Source of the DNA: Ophiodon elongatus
Taxonomy: Eukaryota > Chordata > Actinopteri > Perciformes > Hexagrammidae
Length of the DNA stretch: 64,000 nt
Direction: 5' to 3'
Assembly: GCA_016806645.1 (NCBI GenBank)
Contig: JACSYO010000558.1
Location: 65,001 to 129,000 of the forward strand
The notes under the pieces are model-generated. The model searched no databases and was not told the origin of the DNA. It saw nothing but the letters and a program-made list of their open reading frames with translations. The translations under genes were made by a program, and so were the position numbers. Every line of letters begins with the position of its first letter. Position 1 is the stretch's first letter. Below, one piece after another: positions 38,551 to 50,210 of the stretch.

Positions 38551-38565
38551 ATGCATCGCAGCTGA
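38551..38565 (+). other. Upstream ORF 4 (4 codons)
   Basis: A minimal ATG-to-TGA frame about 100 nt before the main start; it would allow reinitiation at the main ATG. Confidence 0.3.
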
Positions 38566-38668
38566 AACCACGAGTCCGGGACTTTGGTGTTGAAATCAGA
38601 TCGGGCGGACCTCCACCTCCACCTCCACCCACACCCACGTCCTGGACCAGGACAGGAGCCGGATCACG

Positions 38669-38759
38669 ATGAGACCCGGCGGCGCGATGTTGATCCTGCT
38701 CCCGACGCTGTGCCTGCTCTCCGGAGCCACCTGGGCAGCGACTCTGGGCGGGCTGGGAG
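38669..38759 (+). CDS. First coding exon (signal peptide) of an unidentified secreted or membrane protein
   Basis: ATG at 38,669 has A at -3 and opens 30 complete codons plus one base. The peptide starts MRPGGAMLILLPTLC and continues through a hydrophobic core to SGATWA-ATLGGLG: a short polar/basic N-terminus, an h-region of about 11 residues, and a likely signal-peptidase site after TWA. The exon ends at GAG followed by GTGAGT, a full-consensus splice donor, in phase 1. That is the phase usual between signal peptide and first extracellular module in Ig, fibronectin, EGF and CUB-type proteins. A second in-frame ATG at 38,687 (Met7) is possible but would shorten the n-region. It lies at the end of a CpG island with no competing gene nearby. 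The rest of the gene is outside the window or unrecognised; I cannot name it from the signal peptide. Partial feature. Confidence 0.75.
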
Positions 38760-38811
38760 GTGAGTGCAGAAACAGAAACTCACGAGGGCAATAATGGTGA
38801 TGATCAAAGCT

Positions 38812-38817
<6 letters not shown>

Positions 38818-38861
<44 letters not shown>
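38818..38861. repeat. (TA)22 microsatellite
   Basis: Perfect AT alternation beginning 58 bp after the splice donor. Confidence 0.98.
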
Positions 38862-38864
<3 letters not shown>

Positions 38865-38969
38865 CTGATTTTTATTTGTAGGGTTGTCTTCACGTTAACG
38901 AATTAACCAAATGTGATTAGTGTTCATTTGCAAATGAAAAGGTGTTTCAGCTGGCTTCATCATCACAGC

Positions 38970-39023
<54 letters not shown>
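38970..39023. repeat. (ATG)18 trinucleotide repeat
   Basis: Eighteen perfect ATG units. They translate as poly-Met on the + strand and poly-His on the minus strand, which explains the spurious ORFs there. Confidence 0.98.
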
Positions 39024-39025
<2 letters not shown>

Positions 39026-39608
39026 AACAGCTATGAAAACAATAACATGCCCGAGGCTGGTGCAACATCTGCAACTTAAGCACAGTTTGCAGGATATCCT
39101 CGTGTCATTCAAGCGTAATGCGCCGCCCAACTGTCAGCTCTGAAACAACGGATGTGGGATTAGCTGTGCCAGTGTTTGGCGCAAAACTTAACTCAACGCA
39201 AAAGTCAAACGTGCACATGTGTCCAGTGCCGCGCAGTCAACCTGGTGCCCTGCACGGCCGTTACGCACTCGGGTGCCAAAGGGCTGCCTCGCGCCTTTTA
39301 TCGTGGCTTGATATATGGTGACGCTGGCGAGGCGAGCAGGTGCCAGACGTGTCCTGCTTCACGCCAAACAACAAGTGCACAGACTGGGCAGAAGCTGTTG
39401 GATTCATCCAGACACGTAGCTCTGCTCTCAGTCGTAAGGGACAGTTCAGACAAATGCGCTTCCCCGCGCGAGGGATTGATTGATGTGGGGAATTTTGTCT
39501 TTTCATTTGCCCTCATCCAGAGAAGGCAGAGGTCAGGATCGGTGGCTCTGTAGGCTTGGCAGTTATTCAGCATCTGGCTCGGGGACAGTTCTGGCGGACT
39601 GGACGCAT
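39024..39608. other. Intronic sequence, no exon recognised
   Basis: Overlapping frames on both strands (up to 125 codons at 39,176-39,553) show no recognisable protein. Confidence 0.45.
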
Positions 39609-39642
39609 GGGGGGTATGGGGAGGGGGGGGGGGGATGGGGGG
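39609..39642 (+). other. G-quadruplex-forming tract in intron 1
   Basis: Four guanine runs of 6, 4, 12 and 6 separated by 1-3 nt. This is a strong quadruplex pattern on the sense strand, 850 bp after the splice donor, so it would also be present in the nascent RNA. Confidence 0.75.
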
Positions 39643-39998
39643 TCCAGAGTGTGGGTGTCCAAAAGGACTCCCGAAACGGCTCGTAGCCTTCTAGAAAAGT
39701 GCTTGTGTGCATCACATAGACACCACACTGACGGGGAAAGAGAACCAGACACAGATTCGGATGGCTATAAGTCACAGTGAATAGGAGACAAGCTCTCTAA
39801 CAAGCTCCCCCTTTGTGTCGGGGTCAGCAGCACAGACTCTCCGGCCTTCCTGTTTTCTGGAAACTGGCTGACAGTTAAAATGAAAAACATAAGAGGAGGG
39901 GAGACATCCATCACAACAAAATGATGGGAACCTCATGGGGCAGTAGTCAGACAGAGCTATGTTGTGACCCTTCGGAGATCGGATTGCAGCCTGTGTGA
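39643..39998. other. Intronic sequence, nothing recognised
   Basis: Background only. Confidence 0.45.
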
Positions 39999-40021
39999 GT
40001 GTGTGTGTGTGTGTGTGTGTG
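39999..40021. repeat. (TG)n microsatellite
   Basis: Short TG run of about 11 units. Confidence 0.92.
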
Positions 40022-40442
40022 CATCTCTCCACTCGTCCACGTTTTGAACGTGTTCTCTTTCTGTTTGCAGGCTAATAAATCTGCCCTGTTGTTTTCCCAT
40101 CCTGCATGTTTTTCTTCCTTCATTCCCCTTTCTATATTCTGTGCCTGATTATATTCTGTGCTCCCTCCCTCTACCATGTGATAGTGTTTACACCCAGATG
40201 CAGCGAGGAGGAAAAGATTTGGAGGCTGCGTCATTGTGTCCATTGACCATTAGCCGGCACTCCAGTCACCTGACTGTATCAGTGGGCTTCGCTCCGCAGC
40301 GGAGCTCATTGTGCTTTAACCCCCTTGTATTTCCAAACCTGTGATTGATCTACAGCTAAATCCTTACTTCAGACAGCCACTGCTGGCCGTGGATTCCGGC
40401 TCATTTTGCTGAATGAATGCAGTGTCTGTAAGTTAGCTGCCT

Positions 40443-40452
40443 GTCTCTCTCT

Positions 40453-40484
<32 letters not shown>
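40443..40484. repeat. Compound (CT)n(GT)n microsatellite
   Basis: CT units pass directly into GT units. Confidence 0.95.
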
Positions 40485-41618
40485 CATTACGCAACTGTGG
40501 CCTGTGGCACGCTGGCCCCACAACAAATACAGTCGGTTCGAGTGCCAGCCAACGGCAAAGAGAGGGAGACCGAGAGGGAGACACTCAGATGTGATGCCCC
40601 ACAGAGCAGCCTTCACAGCGTTCACAAAACAATTGCAGATAAAGAAATGCATCCAACATTTGTACTTGGTGTTGCGTCATTGCCTTTCTGTTGGAACGTT
40701 TTTCTGCAGTTACGTCAGATATACCTCAAAGGTTGGCTGCGTGGTGCGAAACGTGCACGACTCGTATCCCGATTGAAGTCCCAACGACGTTTCATTCAGA
40801 GTTAAAAGCCGGTGCCATCCTCACCGGGGTGCGTGTCTGTCTGTGTTTGCGTGTGTGCAATCATTACTCTTATGATAAGAACTCTTATGTAAGACAGTGT
40901 TGTTGTTATGAGCAACCGGTCAGGTGATATAAAGCTTGGTTTGCATGTTAAACAACAACACCTGCACAGTGTTGTGAGTGTTGAAGCTAACGGCCGCTGC
41001 CTCCGGATGTAGTCCTGCTAGAAACACGTCTCCAACTAAATACAGGATTCGTGTTCCTTCTCATGGCATCATCCTCACGGCCAAACTTGGATACAAAGTT
41101 AAGAAAGTCTTGTTTCAAGACACCTTTATCTTTTTAATTAATTTTGGTCCATATTTATCCATCCGTCTGGCATCACGAAGATGTTCATTCCCCGCTGCCT
41201 CGGTGCCGTTGTGATACATATGTATGTGTGGCGCTTGTAAGATGCAATATTGAATGGTCGGGTGGCTAATTATGTGGAATCGTTCCAACTCTCTGGTTAA
41301 GTGTTTGGGGGAAAGTCGTAAAACTGCTCGGCTGAAATTACCCGCTGCATAATGAAGTTACCATCAGAGTGTGGGCTTCTGTTTGGAAGAAATCCCAAAC
41401 AAGCCTATTGCTCCACATTTGTGTTTTTTTGCAAACAATTAAGCATTTGGCTCGGCAATCGCGAAAACACATTCATAATGTATCGAGACACTTTAGTTAT
41501 GTTCATTGAAAATATACAAAAGTGCTGAAATCATTTCTATAATGTCCATAAAAATGGAAATAATTAATAAATGGAGCTGTATTTAAATACTAAATTCCAG
41601 TTGGATTTATATCACATT

Positions 41619-41621
<3 letters not shown>
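40485..41621. other. Intronic sequence, nothing recognised
   Basis: Background ORFs up to 114 codons, no recognisable family. Confidence 0.45.
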
Positions 41622-41657
<36 letters not shown>

Positions 41658-41675
41658 GTGTGTGTGTGTGTGTGT
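41622..41675. repeat. (TG)n microsatellite
   Basis: TG run with one CG interruption. Confidence 0.97.
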
Positions 41676-43901
41676 CTGTTGTGACGGGATCAGCTCCAGT
41701 CAGTTTCACTGGTCTAGTAGCCGTTTTTAATGCTCCTCACATGAAACTCATTAGGGTGTCGGCACACGGGTGGGGTGTGGGGGAGAGAGAGGGCGGGCGG
41801 CTGGCTCCCAGCGGTGCACCCACCGCATGGATCAGGGTCCATATACAGTGACGGAGAGAGGGGCTGTGTCTAATTTGATTAGCTTGGTTACTCGGTAGCT
41901 ATGCAGGTAGATAAGCACTATGTCCCTCGTGAGGCCACCCAGTGTCCATCTCCTGTACCACCTGCTGTTTGCCTGCCTGCTCACCAAAACTATACTTTGT
42001 CTCTGTTTGTAGTAAACAGGAGCTTAAGCGGAATCTCACTCCAGTAACTTTCAGTGATAGAAGACTTTTTGTAGTTTTCTGTTCCTGTGCCAACGTTTGC
42101 ACTTGGCTAGCGGTGAACTATGTGTGGGTGGATGGGAGTCCCAGCTAACAAAGACCAATCAGAGCAGGCTGGAGAACACAGTTATCGCCTTGATTTCACT
42201 CCACGCTGTTGTGTGGCGGGTGGAGCTAGAGGCTCTGTGTATCTGTGGTCTGGTCTGTGCTTTGTGTGAATTTTACTTGCCAGGTAATACCGTTGCTGCA
42301 CACTTCATACTATTATCCAAACGAGGAAGCATCCAACTCTGATGAGGAGGGATCAATGTGAAGCCGCTGCCAACAGTTTTTTGGGCTGTCGAGCTCATAA
42401 GAATTCTGTGGTTCAGTATAAATTTTTCGGTTGCTCATTTGCTGGTTCTGCCTTTTGTCTTGAATTTGTTTATTTCATAAAAATGTGCACATTTCTCACG
42501 TTACTGGAGGCGGTTGCCCCACTTCCTCCCCGTTAACGCGGTCGATCGTTTAGCGTCGATGAAGGGATTATGTGCCTTGTTTCAATCAGAGGGCAACTTA
42601 TGTTTCATGTTTATTCCAAATTTCACACAGTCAAGCCTCTGAACTCGACTGGTTTTAACATCATGCGCGTGACACGCGACGTGGCCTTTGTGCATTAGAT
42701 ATGATACGAGATCCCGATATGGCTCTTGATATCTCGGCTTGGAACATATGGTCAGGCTCGTGATGTGCAGAATCCTCGTGCCTGCACACTTTCGCGTCAG
42801 AGAACCGCCGTGGGGACGGGACAGGAAGAGTGAGACCACTGAACCGTCTGAACCGGGCCTCAGCCTGGGAGAATACATGTGGACTATACAGGAGATTATG
42901 TGTTTGGGTTGAGGCTGCATTGTTGTCTCCCACCAGGGAATACCAAGTGGTTCATTCGTCACACTCACCCCGCACTCATCCCTCTCGCTCTCCTTAAGTG
43001 TAGCGTACAGGACCTGGTGGAGTTGAGTGGTAACATGGGAATTGAGAAAGACTTTGTAAAATGCTTTTGGCGCTTCCTTCAGTTTTGTCTGATAAGCCCT
43101 GTTATTTTGTTTGCTGGCTGTAGAGTGAGTGCATAACGGAAAGCATTTCTATCTCTATCTCTCTCTGGCTGGTAAAATACCTCAAGTGGTTTAAAAACTC
43201 CCACCATAGCTTGTCTGGTTCGTCTCTGACCTTTAGCTACGTCTCAACATTTTATCTTTTGTGTTTGTTTTTTTTCTTCATTTTTCTTATCCTTCTCATT
43301 CCTCTGTTTTCTTTCATTGTTTTATCTCTTCGTTGATCTTCTAAAATCCAATTTGCTCTTTTTTTTTCTCTGACCTTTGGCTCGGAGAAAAAGAGACCAA
43401 GCTAATACTAAAGCCAAACCTTAACCTCAACCTAAGCTAAAGCCTCTAACAAATCAAGGTAGCGGCATGTTTTTCATTTAAGTTATTCATTCAAGAAAAG
43501 AGTAACATAAACTTTATGAAAAAGTGTTTTAAAGTCTGCAAAATATGAGAACTATTTCGCCAAAAATGAGTTAAACATGAAGGGGAGGAATAGAGGAAGT
43601 GAATGAAAGAAGTATGAGAGGAGTAAATTCTGAGCCGTCATCGACCTCCTACAGAAAATATGCTCTCTCTCCCCTTACGTTCGTCAGCAAAGTTCATTAG
43701 CTTCTCATGAGCTTTTACTGATAATGCGCTCTCTATGAAGCCCCAACATTGTCTCTGATTGTGAGGGCGACGTTAGCGCGGCACACGTACATAGCCGTTC
43801 ATGCACTCTCCCACGTTGTTTGTGAATGGTCAGCCCACACAGGCACTCCTGTGACTGGAGCCCGTCAGAGTAAAGGTCAAGCCGAGTCAGATGTCAAAGG
43901 C
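41676..43901. other. Intronic sequence, no exon recognised
   Basis: Frames up to 128 codons (42,582-42,968, minus) show no recognisable domain. T-rich at 43,260-43,370. Confidence 0.45.
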
Positions 43902-43946
43902 CACACACACACACACACGCGCACACACACACACACACGCACACAA
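43902..43946. repeat. (CA)n microsatellite with CG units
   Basis: CA run interrupted by CGCG and CGCA units. Confidence 0.95.
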
Positions 43947-45111
43947 AGTCGAAGCAGGCAGATGCCCTTGGTTGCGTTCCCAGGAGGATTTCATGATTGG
44001 GATTCTTGTTGGCTTTTTTGCGCTCCAACCTAATTCTCCCAATCTTGGTTTGATACGTCCATCACCACTTAGTGTGACCGCTGTGAACGGTCTGAACACA
44101 AGGCCCTCAGAGGTCAACGACACGGTAGGATGTTGTAGGTGGGTCGGTGGAATTCTCCCTCATTCATTCATTCATTCCTCCTTCCTGCCTTGTTCTCACT
44201 CCCTCGCTCATGGAAATCTTGGGAACCGCGCTGTCTTGACGTGACACACAGCTTTCTTAAGGGGTTTCTGGAGTTGAGGCCTTGAAAGTGCGTGTTAGTG
44301 TGTCTGGCATCTCCTGTGGAGGGCTTTAGAAGAAAGGATTGCGGGGCGCGGCTCAAGCATATATCATCAACTCATTGGGATTCGCGCCTGCTTTCAGCCC
44401 TCATCTCCTTCCTCTCCAGCCCTCTGTTGCGTGAAAATCCCATCTGATGGAAAGCAAGTTGAAACCAATTATGATGCACTGAGAACGCTTCTCCGCATTT
44501 AGAAATAGAGGGTACACTTAAGCTGAAGCTTCTACCAGCTTGTTCTATTTAATTTCAAGTTAAAGTGAAGCCTTTTTTTTCAATATTTTCAATAAACCTG
44601 GACAGTCCCAGAGGCATTATTAATTTAAAAAAACGTCCCTTCATGTGATGAGATCTGGAGCGAGTAAAAGGACTGTTTCCCGTCTTAGAAACTGTTCAAT
44701 ATTGCTGACTGTTGCCTGGGACCATCGTCAGTCATATAAATTACTATTGATTTTATAGTTCACCAACTCAAGGTGCAGTAAAGGAGAACGGGAAGGGGCA
44801 GACATAAGGCACTGACCAGTTGATGGCCGTGGAACACGGTTGAATTTTGATGTTGTGGTGTAGTGGCCCAAGAATAGAGCGCTGATAATAAGCTTTGGGA
44901 AATTAAACTTCAAATTAATACGATTAATTAAAATTAATACGATAAAACACAGAAAGAAAGTGTAAATTGATCCATCTCATTTCTGGGACAAAACCAACCA
45001 GATAGACAGCAGGTGATGGGCGTCACATGGTTTTAAGGCAAGGTCAGAGGTCACACAGGGTCACCTTGTAAATGACAGCATCCACTTAACCTGTTAGCTC
45101 TTTCAAGGTCA
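43947..45111. other. Intronic sequence, nothing recognised
   Basis: Short (CATT)4 run near 44,160; otherwise unique. Confidence 0.45.
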
Positions 45112-45123
45112 TACACACGCACG

Positions 45124-45201
<78 letters not shown>
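45112..45201. repeat. (CA)n microsatellite
   Basis: About 90 bp; left end has CGCA units, the rest is uninterrupted. Inverted partner of the TG tract at 45,329. Confidence 0.98.
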
Positions 45202-45203
<2 letters not shown>

Positions 45204-45328
45204 AAGAAGATCCTCAGAGAGTTGCTAGCTGTTTGCTCAGACTGATTGGAAGTCTGGGAGTCATCAATCGATTGGCCTGTCAATCCATCTGTGTGTCTGT
45301 CTGCTGCCTTTCTGTGTGTCGGGATGCA

Positions 45329-45361
45329 TGTGTGCGCGCGTGTGTGTGTGTGTGTGTGTGT
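45329..45361. repeat. (TG/CG)n microsatellite
   Basis: CGCGCG followed by TG units; Z-DNA-prone. Confidence 0.93.
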
Positions 45362-45583
45362 CTGTCTGTCTTCAGGGCCATGAATGGAAAGACTGGAATG
45401 TGAAGGCATCTACCTCTCTTTAGGTCCGTTTCACCTTTTGATATGACCTTACATTCAGAAAACAGAAGTATGGGTTTAGTGAAATTGTAGGGGGATTTGT
45501 TTATGTTTAAGGCTCATACTGCAAGAGTGTGTGTGGCTCTTTGTGCTGGATCTCGCAGCATTAGAGAGAGGGGAAGGAAGGAA

Positions 45584-45621
45584 ACACACACGCACACACG
45601 CACACACACGCACACACACAC

Positions 45622-45683
<62 letters not shown>
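45584..45683. repeat. Long (CA)n microsatellite
   Basis: About 100 bp with CGCA units in the left third. Confidence 0.98.
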
Positions 45684-45686
<3 letters not shown>

Positions 45687-45745
45687 TCTCTTTTTCTCTC
45701 TCTTCTCGTGAGTAGAATACTATACTTCCTTTGGCCCTTTCCGCC

Positions 45746-45759
45746 TACACACATACACA

Positions 45760-45803
<44 letters not shown>

Positions 45804-45831
45804 CACATACACACAGACAAACAAACACACA
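45746..45831. repeat. (CA)n microsatellite with CATA and CAAA interruptions
   Basis: CA run flanked by CATACA and ACAAACAA variants. Confidence 0.95.
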
Positions 45832-46729
45832 CTTACCAGGCTTCTTTCTGGCCATTGATCGCCACACCTCAGCTGTATCTCTGCCTGCAGCCCCCACAAA
45901 CAAATACAAAGCTACATGAGCCGTATTGTTGTCGCCTCAGTGTTTGTGTCAGAAGAGGATGTTTAAAAGCTGGACACCTAATTTTGGGGGGAAACCCGTC
46001 ACACAGGCGCTGCACCGGCAGCAGCGAGCAGAAGTCAGCTTATTCCAGATTTGTGCCTGTTGGCATTTTTTTTACTCTCAGTGACAGTTGGGAGCTGGAA
46101 GAAGCCACCGTGTGCAGAGTGCTGAGTTTGAGGGCAGGGGAAATGTTGCGTGAATCCCAGTTTCACTGCTCTCTTACAGCTCCCATGTGAACTCACCCAA
46201 AGTGTTTCACCGACGTCCTGCAGAATATTAACCACGATGCACAAAAAGGATTGAATACAGTATATTCTGTGTCCGTGTTGAAGTGGCAAATTATAAGCAG
46301 AGTGTGTGAAGCACAGGCCAGTACATCCAGCTTGGTTTATACCTGCTATTACAATGAACAATTAATATAAATGGCTTCCTCCACCCCTCCATATCCTTAT
46401 AGATTCTATTAATCATAACAGAGTGAATATACCGGACACACAGATGATGATTACACACACTCACCTGCTCTGTAACCTTTCATCAGAACTGCACCATCAG
46501 GTTGAACCGGCTTGAGGAGGACACACTTTGGCTCAACCGGTTTCCCCAGAGAACAAAAGAAATGCAGATGGTATTCATTTAATTTATAGTTCAATGAAGC
46601 TGGGAAAGCAAGAGTGTTTCTTACAAACACCACAGGGTGTTAGGTGTGTCGTGCAGAGCAAGGTACCAGTCCTGCTATGATCAAGGAAACACACTTGGTC
46701 ATAAAGTCTGCCCAGCGACTCCCATCTGG
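45832..46729. other. Intronic sequence, nothing recognised
   Basis: The 219-codon + frame starting at 45,531 enters here, but its N-terminal half is microsatellite translation and the remainder is unrecognisable. Confidence 0.5.

Positions 46730-46766
<37 letters not shown>
46730..46766. repeat. (CA)n microsatellite
   Basis: Uninterrupted; inverted partner of the TG tract at 46,837. Confidence 0.97.
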
Positions 46767-46770
<4 letters not shown>

Positions 46771-46836
46771 CTTCAAAGAGAAGCTGAGTAATAGATCTTC
46801 TAAATTAAATGAACTGATAAGGCCGTCTGAGGATAC

Positions 46837-46861
46837 TGTGTGTGTGTGTGTGTGTGTGTGT
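46837..46861. repeat. (TG)n microsatellite
   Basis: Uninterrupted TG run. Confidence 0.95.
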
Positions 46862-46969
46862 ATAATGAACCACAATATCTATTTCCTCACTCTATATTGC
46901 CCTCCTTCTCTTTCTGGCAGCCTGGTAAATCAAACCACCTCTCTGCACTCCTTGTCTCTCCCTCTTTTT

Positions 46970-46998
46970 GTGCATGTGCATGTGCATGTGCATGTGCA

Positions 46999-47045
<47 letters not shown>
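46970..47045. repeat. Compound (TGTGCA)n(TG)n repeat
   Basis: About five TGTGCA hexamers followed by about 22 TG units. Confidence 0.97.
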
Positions 47046-47047
<2 letters not shown>

Positions 47048-47206
47048 TTTGGCAGTCTCGGTTGGCACTCAACCACAAGGCCCGTTTCTTCCTCACACAC
47101 TCACACTCATACAAAGACTGCTTGACAGTAAGGGCTACCCTGCTGTTCCTACTTTGTGTTTATTGATTGTTGGTGTCTTTCGCTGCAGAGAGTTTCTTTG
47201 GTAATC

Positions 47207-47257
47207 GTGTGTGTAGGTGTGTGTGTCTGTGTGTGTGTGTGTAGGTGTGTGTGTGTG
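47207..47257. repeat. Interrupted (TG)n tract
   Basis: TG units broken by TAGG and TCTG units. Confidence 0.9.
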
Positions 47258-47410
47258 CATTGGTCCGTTTTAAAAGCACTATATTGACTGTGTTGTTTTC
47301 TCTCCATCTATGTTGTCTCCATGACTTGTTGATCTCCAGTTCTCCTTTTTTTTTTATCATCCTCTTTTGCATATTGAACTTCTATCTCTTTAGTTTTTTT
47401 TCCAATTTAG

Positions 47411-47446
47411 TGTGTGTGTTCGTGTGTGTGTGTGTGTGTGTGTGTG
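47411..47446. repeat. (TG)n microsatellite
   Basis: TG run with one TTCG interruption; inverted partner of the CA tract at 47,538. Confidence 0.95.
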
Positions 47447-47536
47447 GGCTTTTAAGGAAACTGCACTGAGAACCTTAATGGCAGGAAACAGGCTTGGGCA
47501 AAACACAAAGGAAAAACTGTTAGCAGTCCCCCTGAC

Positions 47537-47537
<1 letters not shown>

Positions 47538-47591
<54 letters not shown>
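47538..47591. repeat. (CA)n microsatellite
   Basis: Uninterrupted CA run of about 26 units. Confidence 0.97.
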
Positions 47592-47593
<2 letters not shown>

Positions 47594-48502
47594 TGTATGT
47601 AGACATTTGGACATATATACCAGCGCATGCACATCCGCATGCACAAAAGAAAGCTTCAGTTTTTGAAATGTTGCATTTTTTTCTCGTTTTGTCGTTTTGA
47701 ATAAGTGTGTGTATTTTTCCGTGTGTACAGTATGTGTGTGTGGACAAACCTCTCATTAACCCCCCCCCTCACCCCCCTCTGTCTCTCCCTCCGCCATCCC
47801 CTCTCTCTTTCCCTTACCGCCCCTCGGTCTCCCTCCTCTGCTCTCTTTATTGTGGTTTCTTTTAATTGGAGTCTGAGGTGGTAATTACAGGGTGGGAGGG
47901 AGTCTGGGAAAGGAGGAGGAAGGAGGCGTGGTGGTAGGGAAGGGGGGGGGGAGGGTTAGGAAGACGGAGGGAAGACGAGGATAAGAAAGAGGAGGAAGAA
48001 ACAGCAGGGTTGTGATGACAGAGCTGCAGAGGAGATGAGAGAGGGGTTGAGAACTGATCCTTGTGTACTTCTACGACACTAATACTGTTGACACTGCGTT
48101 TCGTTTTTACTTGTTTGATAGTTTGGTTATTTAAATGAGGTGTTCCCAAGACGCCGGGTTAGTGTTGCCCTATTGCACTGCTGCATATTCTTTGTCTGTG
48201 AATTATGATGTATTTTGAATGTTTACCATGACTTAGATCGTATAATCTAAGTTTCTCCTGCCCAAATTGGAGGCCATCTGGACTGTTTAAAGTGTGACGC
48301 ACAGATACTGCTCCTATGCGCTTTTGAATTAAAGCACCAGAATCCTCGCACTTTCTTTTCTTCGTCTTACTTGATCTTTCTCTCCGCAGACACTGGCCTC
48401 AGCGTTTTCCTCAATCTTCTTATCTTATGCGCTTGACCGTATTTTGCTTTCTTGCATTCATGAGAAACTTTCAGTTTAACAGTGTGTGTATGGATTTATC
48501 TC
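47592..48502. other. Intronic sequence; pyrimidine-rich then purine-rich
   Basis: C/T-rich at 47,755-47,840 and G/A-rich at 47,890-48,050, with a G9-10 run near 47,945. No exon recognised. Confidence 0.5.
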
Positions 48503-48537
48503 CGTGTGTGTGTGTGTCTGTGTGTCTGTCTGTGTGT
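48503..48537. repeat. (TG)n with TCTG units
   Basis: Interrupted TG run. Confidence 0.9.
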
Positions 48538-48643
48538 AAGAGCGGAGAAATGCTGAAGGCCTCAGTATTTTGCTCTCCTGGAGGGAGTAACCTGTGTTAA
48601 ATGAGATACAGTAGCTGCCCCTCCTCTCCGGCTGTCTGGGACT

Positions 48644-48644
<1 letters not shown>

Positions 48645-48698
<54 letters not shown>

Positions 48699-48708
48699 AC
48701 ACACACAA
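48645..48708. repeat. (CA)n microsatellite
   Basis: CA run with one CATA interruption. Confidence 0.97.
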
Positions 48709-48915
48709 AGCCAGCCGTGCTGTAAGGATACATTAATGCTGATCCACATTATCATAATTGAGGTGTCTGCTGAGCCTGTATGTGGATTTTGTGCGTGTGT
48801 GCATCCAGGGGGAATAGAGAAAGAGAGAAAGAGGGTCTTTAGAGCCAGACAGCCCCCATACTTTCATCTTTTAGCTCAACATTACAATGGAAGAAAGGCT
48901 GCCTAAAATGTGTGG

Positions 48916-48916
<1 letters not shown>

Positions 48917-48946
<30 letters not shown>
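48917..48946. repeat. (TG)n microsatellite
   Basis: Uninterrupted TG run of 15 units. Confidence 0.96.
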
Positions 48947-48950
<4 letters not shown>

Positions 48951-49987
48951 ATCTAAGGCCTCCTAAAAGCATTATCACACTGTTCTGGAAAGCATGTCAA
49001 CATTACAAAGCACTACACAGGCGCTTCATAGTCAGAGACGGTGGCATCACAGTAAGAACACATTAACTGAGCCTTTGTTTGCATGCAGGAGAGTGCAGAT
49101 AAAAGCTCAGGTAACAATCATTAAAGTAATGACAGAAAACATTGGCTTCTCTAAAATACATGGAATACATGGTAAAGTTTTTACACAGCATCTCCATTGT
49201 GACACGTGAAGTGTCACACCCAGTATGAAACAATGTAATTATGAAACAGCAGGACACTGATCCAATTATGATTTGAAGGTACAAGTTGTGACATCACCGC
49301 GTGTTCAGTCAGATGGCATCATGACATCACAGCGTCTTGGGCCATCTCATCAGCTTAAGTGCTTTTCAAATAACGATCCCCCTCGTCCACATGGGACCGA
49401 ATGGAAATGAGATCCCGGCAGTCCAGATTAGATTAATATCATGCTGACTGGTATGTTACACTAGGCACTGAGGAAAAGAGTATGAATGCATGCACATGGA
49501 CATTTACAGTGGAGCACAAATACGAGCACGTTTAAGGAAATGCATACAAATATTTCACCCTGTACGATAACAGTGAAGTTGAAGGTTAGAATTTGTTCTA
49601 TTTCATATTCCGTCGTGTCTTTCACGATTTCTAAATGATAATTAATCGAAAAAAAAACAAACAATCACCAGATAAGTTGATAATGGAATCATTTGTTAGT
49701 TGCAGTTTTAGTGTGAGCATATCAAGCACAACCTGCTTTTTGGCTTGAGCACATGCCTGCATCCTTTTAAATTTAGATCGTTGAGGTCTTCAGCCATGCA
49801 CTGAACTAATAGGTATTGAATGGACAGCAATCTGTTAATGGGGCTGTGTGTGTGCGTGTGTCAGTGTTATTGTGTAGAGCCTATTGCACTAAAAGGGCAT
49901 TGAAAGAAAGGACTAATTGCATTAAAGACACTAAGAGGTGACGTGGACTTATCCCACCCAAACATATGGGCTAGGTCAAACTGTGCA
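48947..49987. other. Intronic unique sequence
   Basis: Nothing recognised. Confidence 0.45.
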
Positions 49988-50057
49988 GTGTGTGTGTGTG
50001 TGTGTGTGCGTGTGTGTGCGTGTGTGTGTGCGTGTGTGCGCGTGCGCGTGTGTGTGT
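49988..50057. repeat. (TG/CG)n microsatellite
   Basis: TG run with regularly spaced CG steps, rising to CGCGTGCGCG at the right end; Z-DNA-prone. Confidence 0.95.
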
Positions 50058-50131
50058 CCGCTTAAGAGGGTAATAAGCTTGTAATTTGAAAACCTAATTT
50101 ACTTTGATAAAGACATTTTCTAAGGCTTCAA

Positions 50132-50141
50132 TGTGTTTGTG

Positions 50142-50210
<69 letters not shown>
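50132..50210. repeat. (TG)n microsatellite
   Basis: TG run with two TTTG interruptions. Confidence 0.97.

Larger units (their letters stand above)
37805..38668 (+). promoter_or_regulatory. CpG-rich TATA-less promoter and 5' leader
   Basis: CpG density rises abruptly here, densest at about 37,850-38,040, against a CpG-poor surround. Visible elements are a CRE/AP-1-like TGACATCA (37,817-37,824), an Sp1-type GGGCGGGGC (37,866-37,874) and a CRE-like TGACGTGA (38,029-38,036). There is no TATA box. Such islands mark promoters of regulated vertebrate genes, and a secretory first exon follows directly. The transcription start cannot be fixed; a start between about 38,040 and 38,250 would give a 400-600 nt leader. 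Confidence 0.75.

Noticed and set aside
38895..39143. Poly-His and poly-Met ORFs
   Set aside because: They are translations of the (ATG)18 repeat.
40050..40080. TTTCTGTTTGCAG acceptor-like site after exon 1
   Set aside because: The required frame stops immediately (TAA) and no donor follows.
45531..46190. 219-codon + strand ORF
   Set aside because: Dominated by His-Thr translation of CA repeats; the unique tail resembles no protein family I know.
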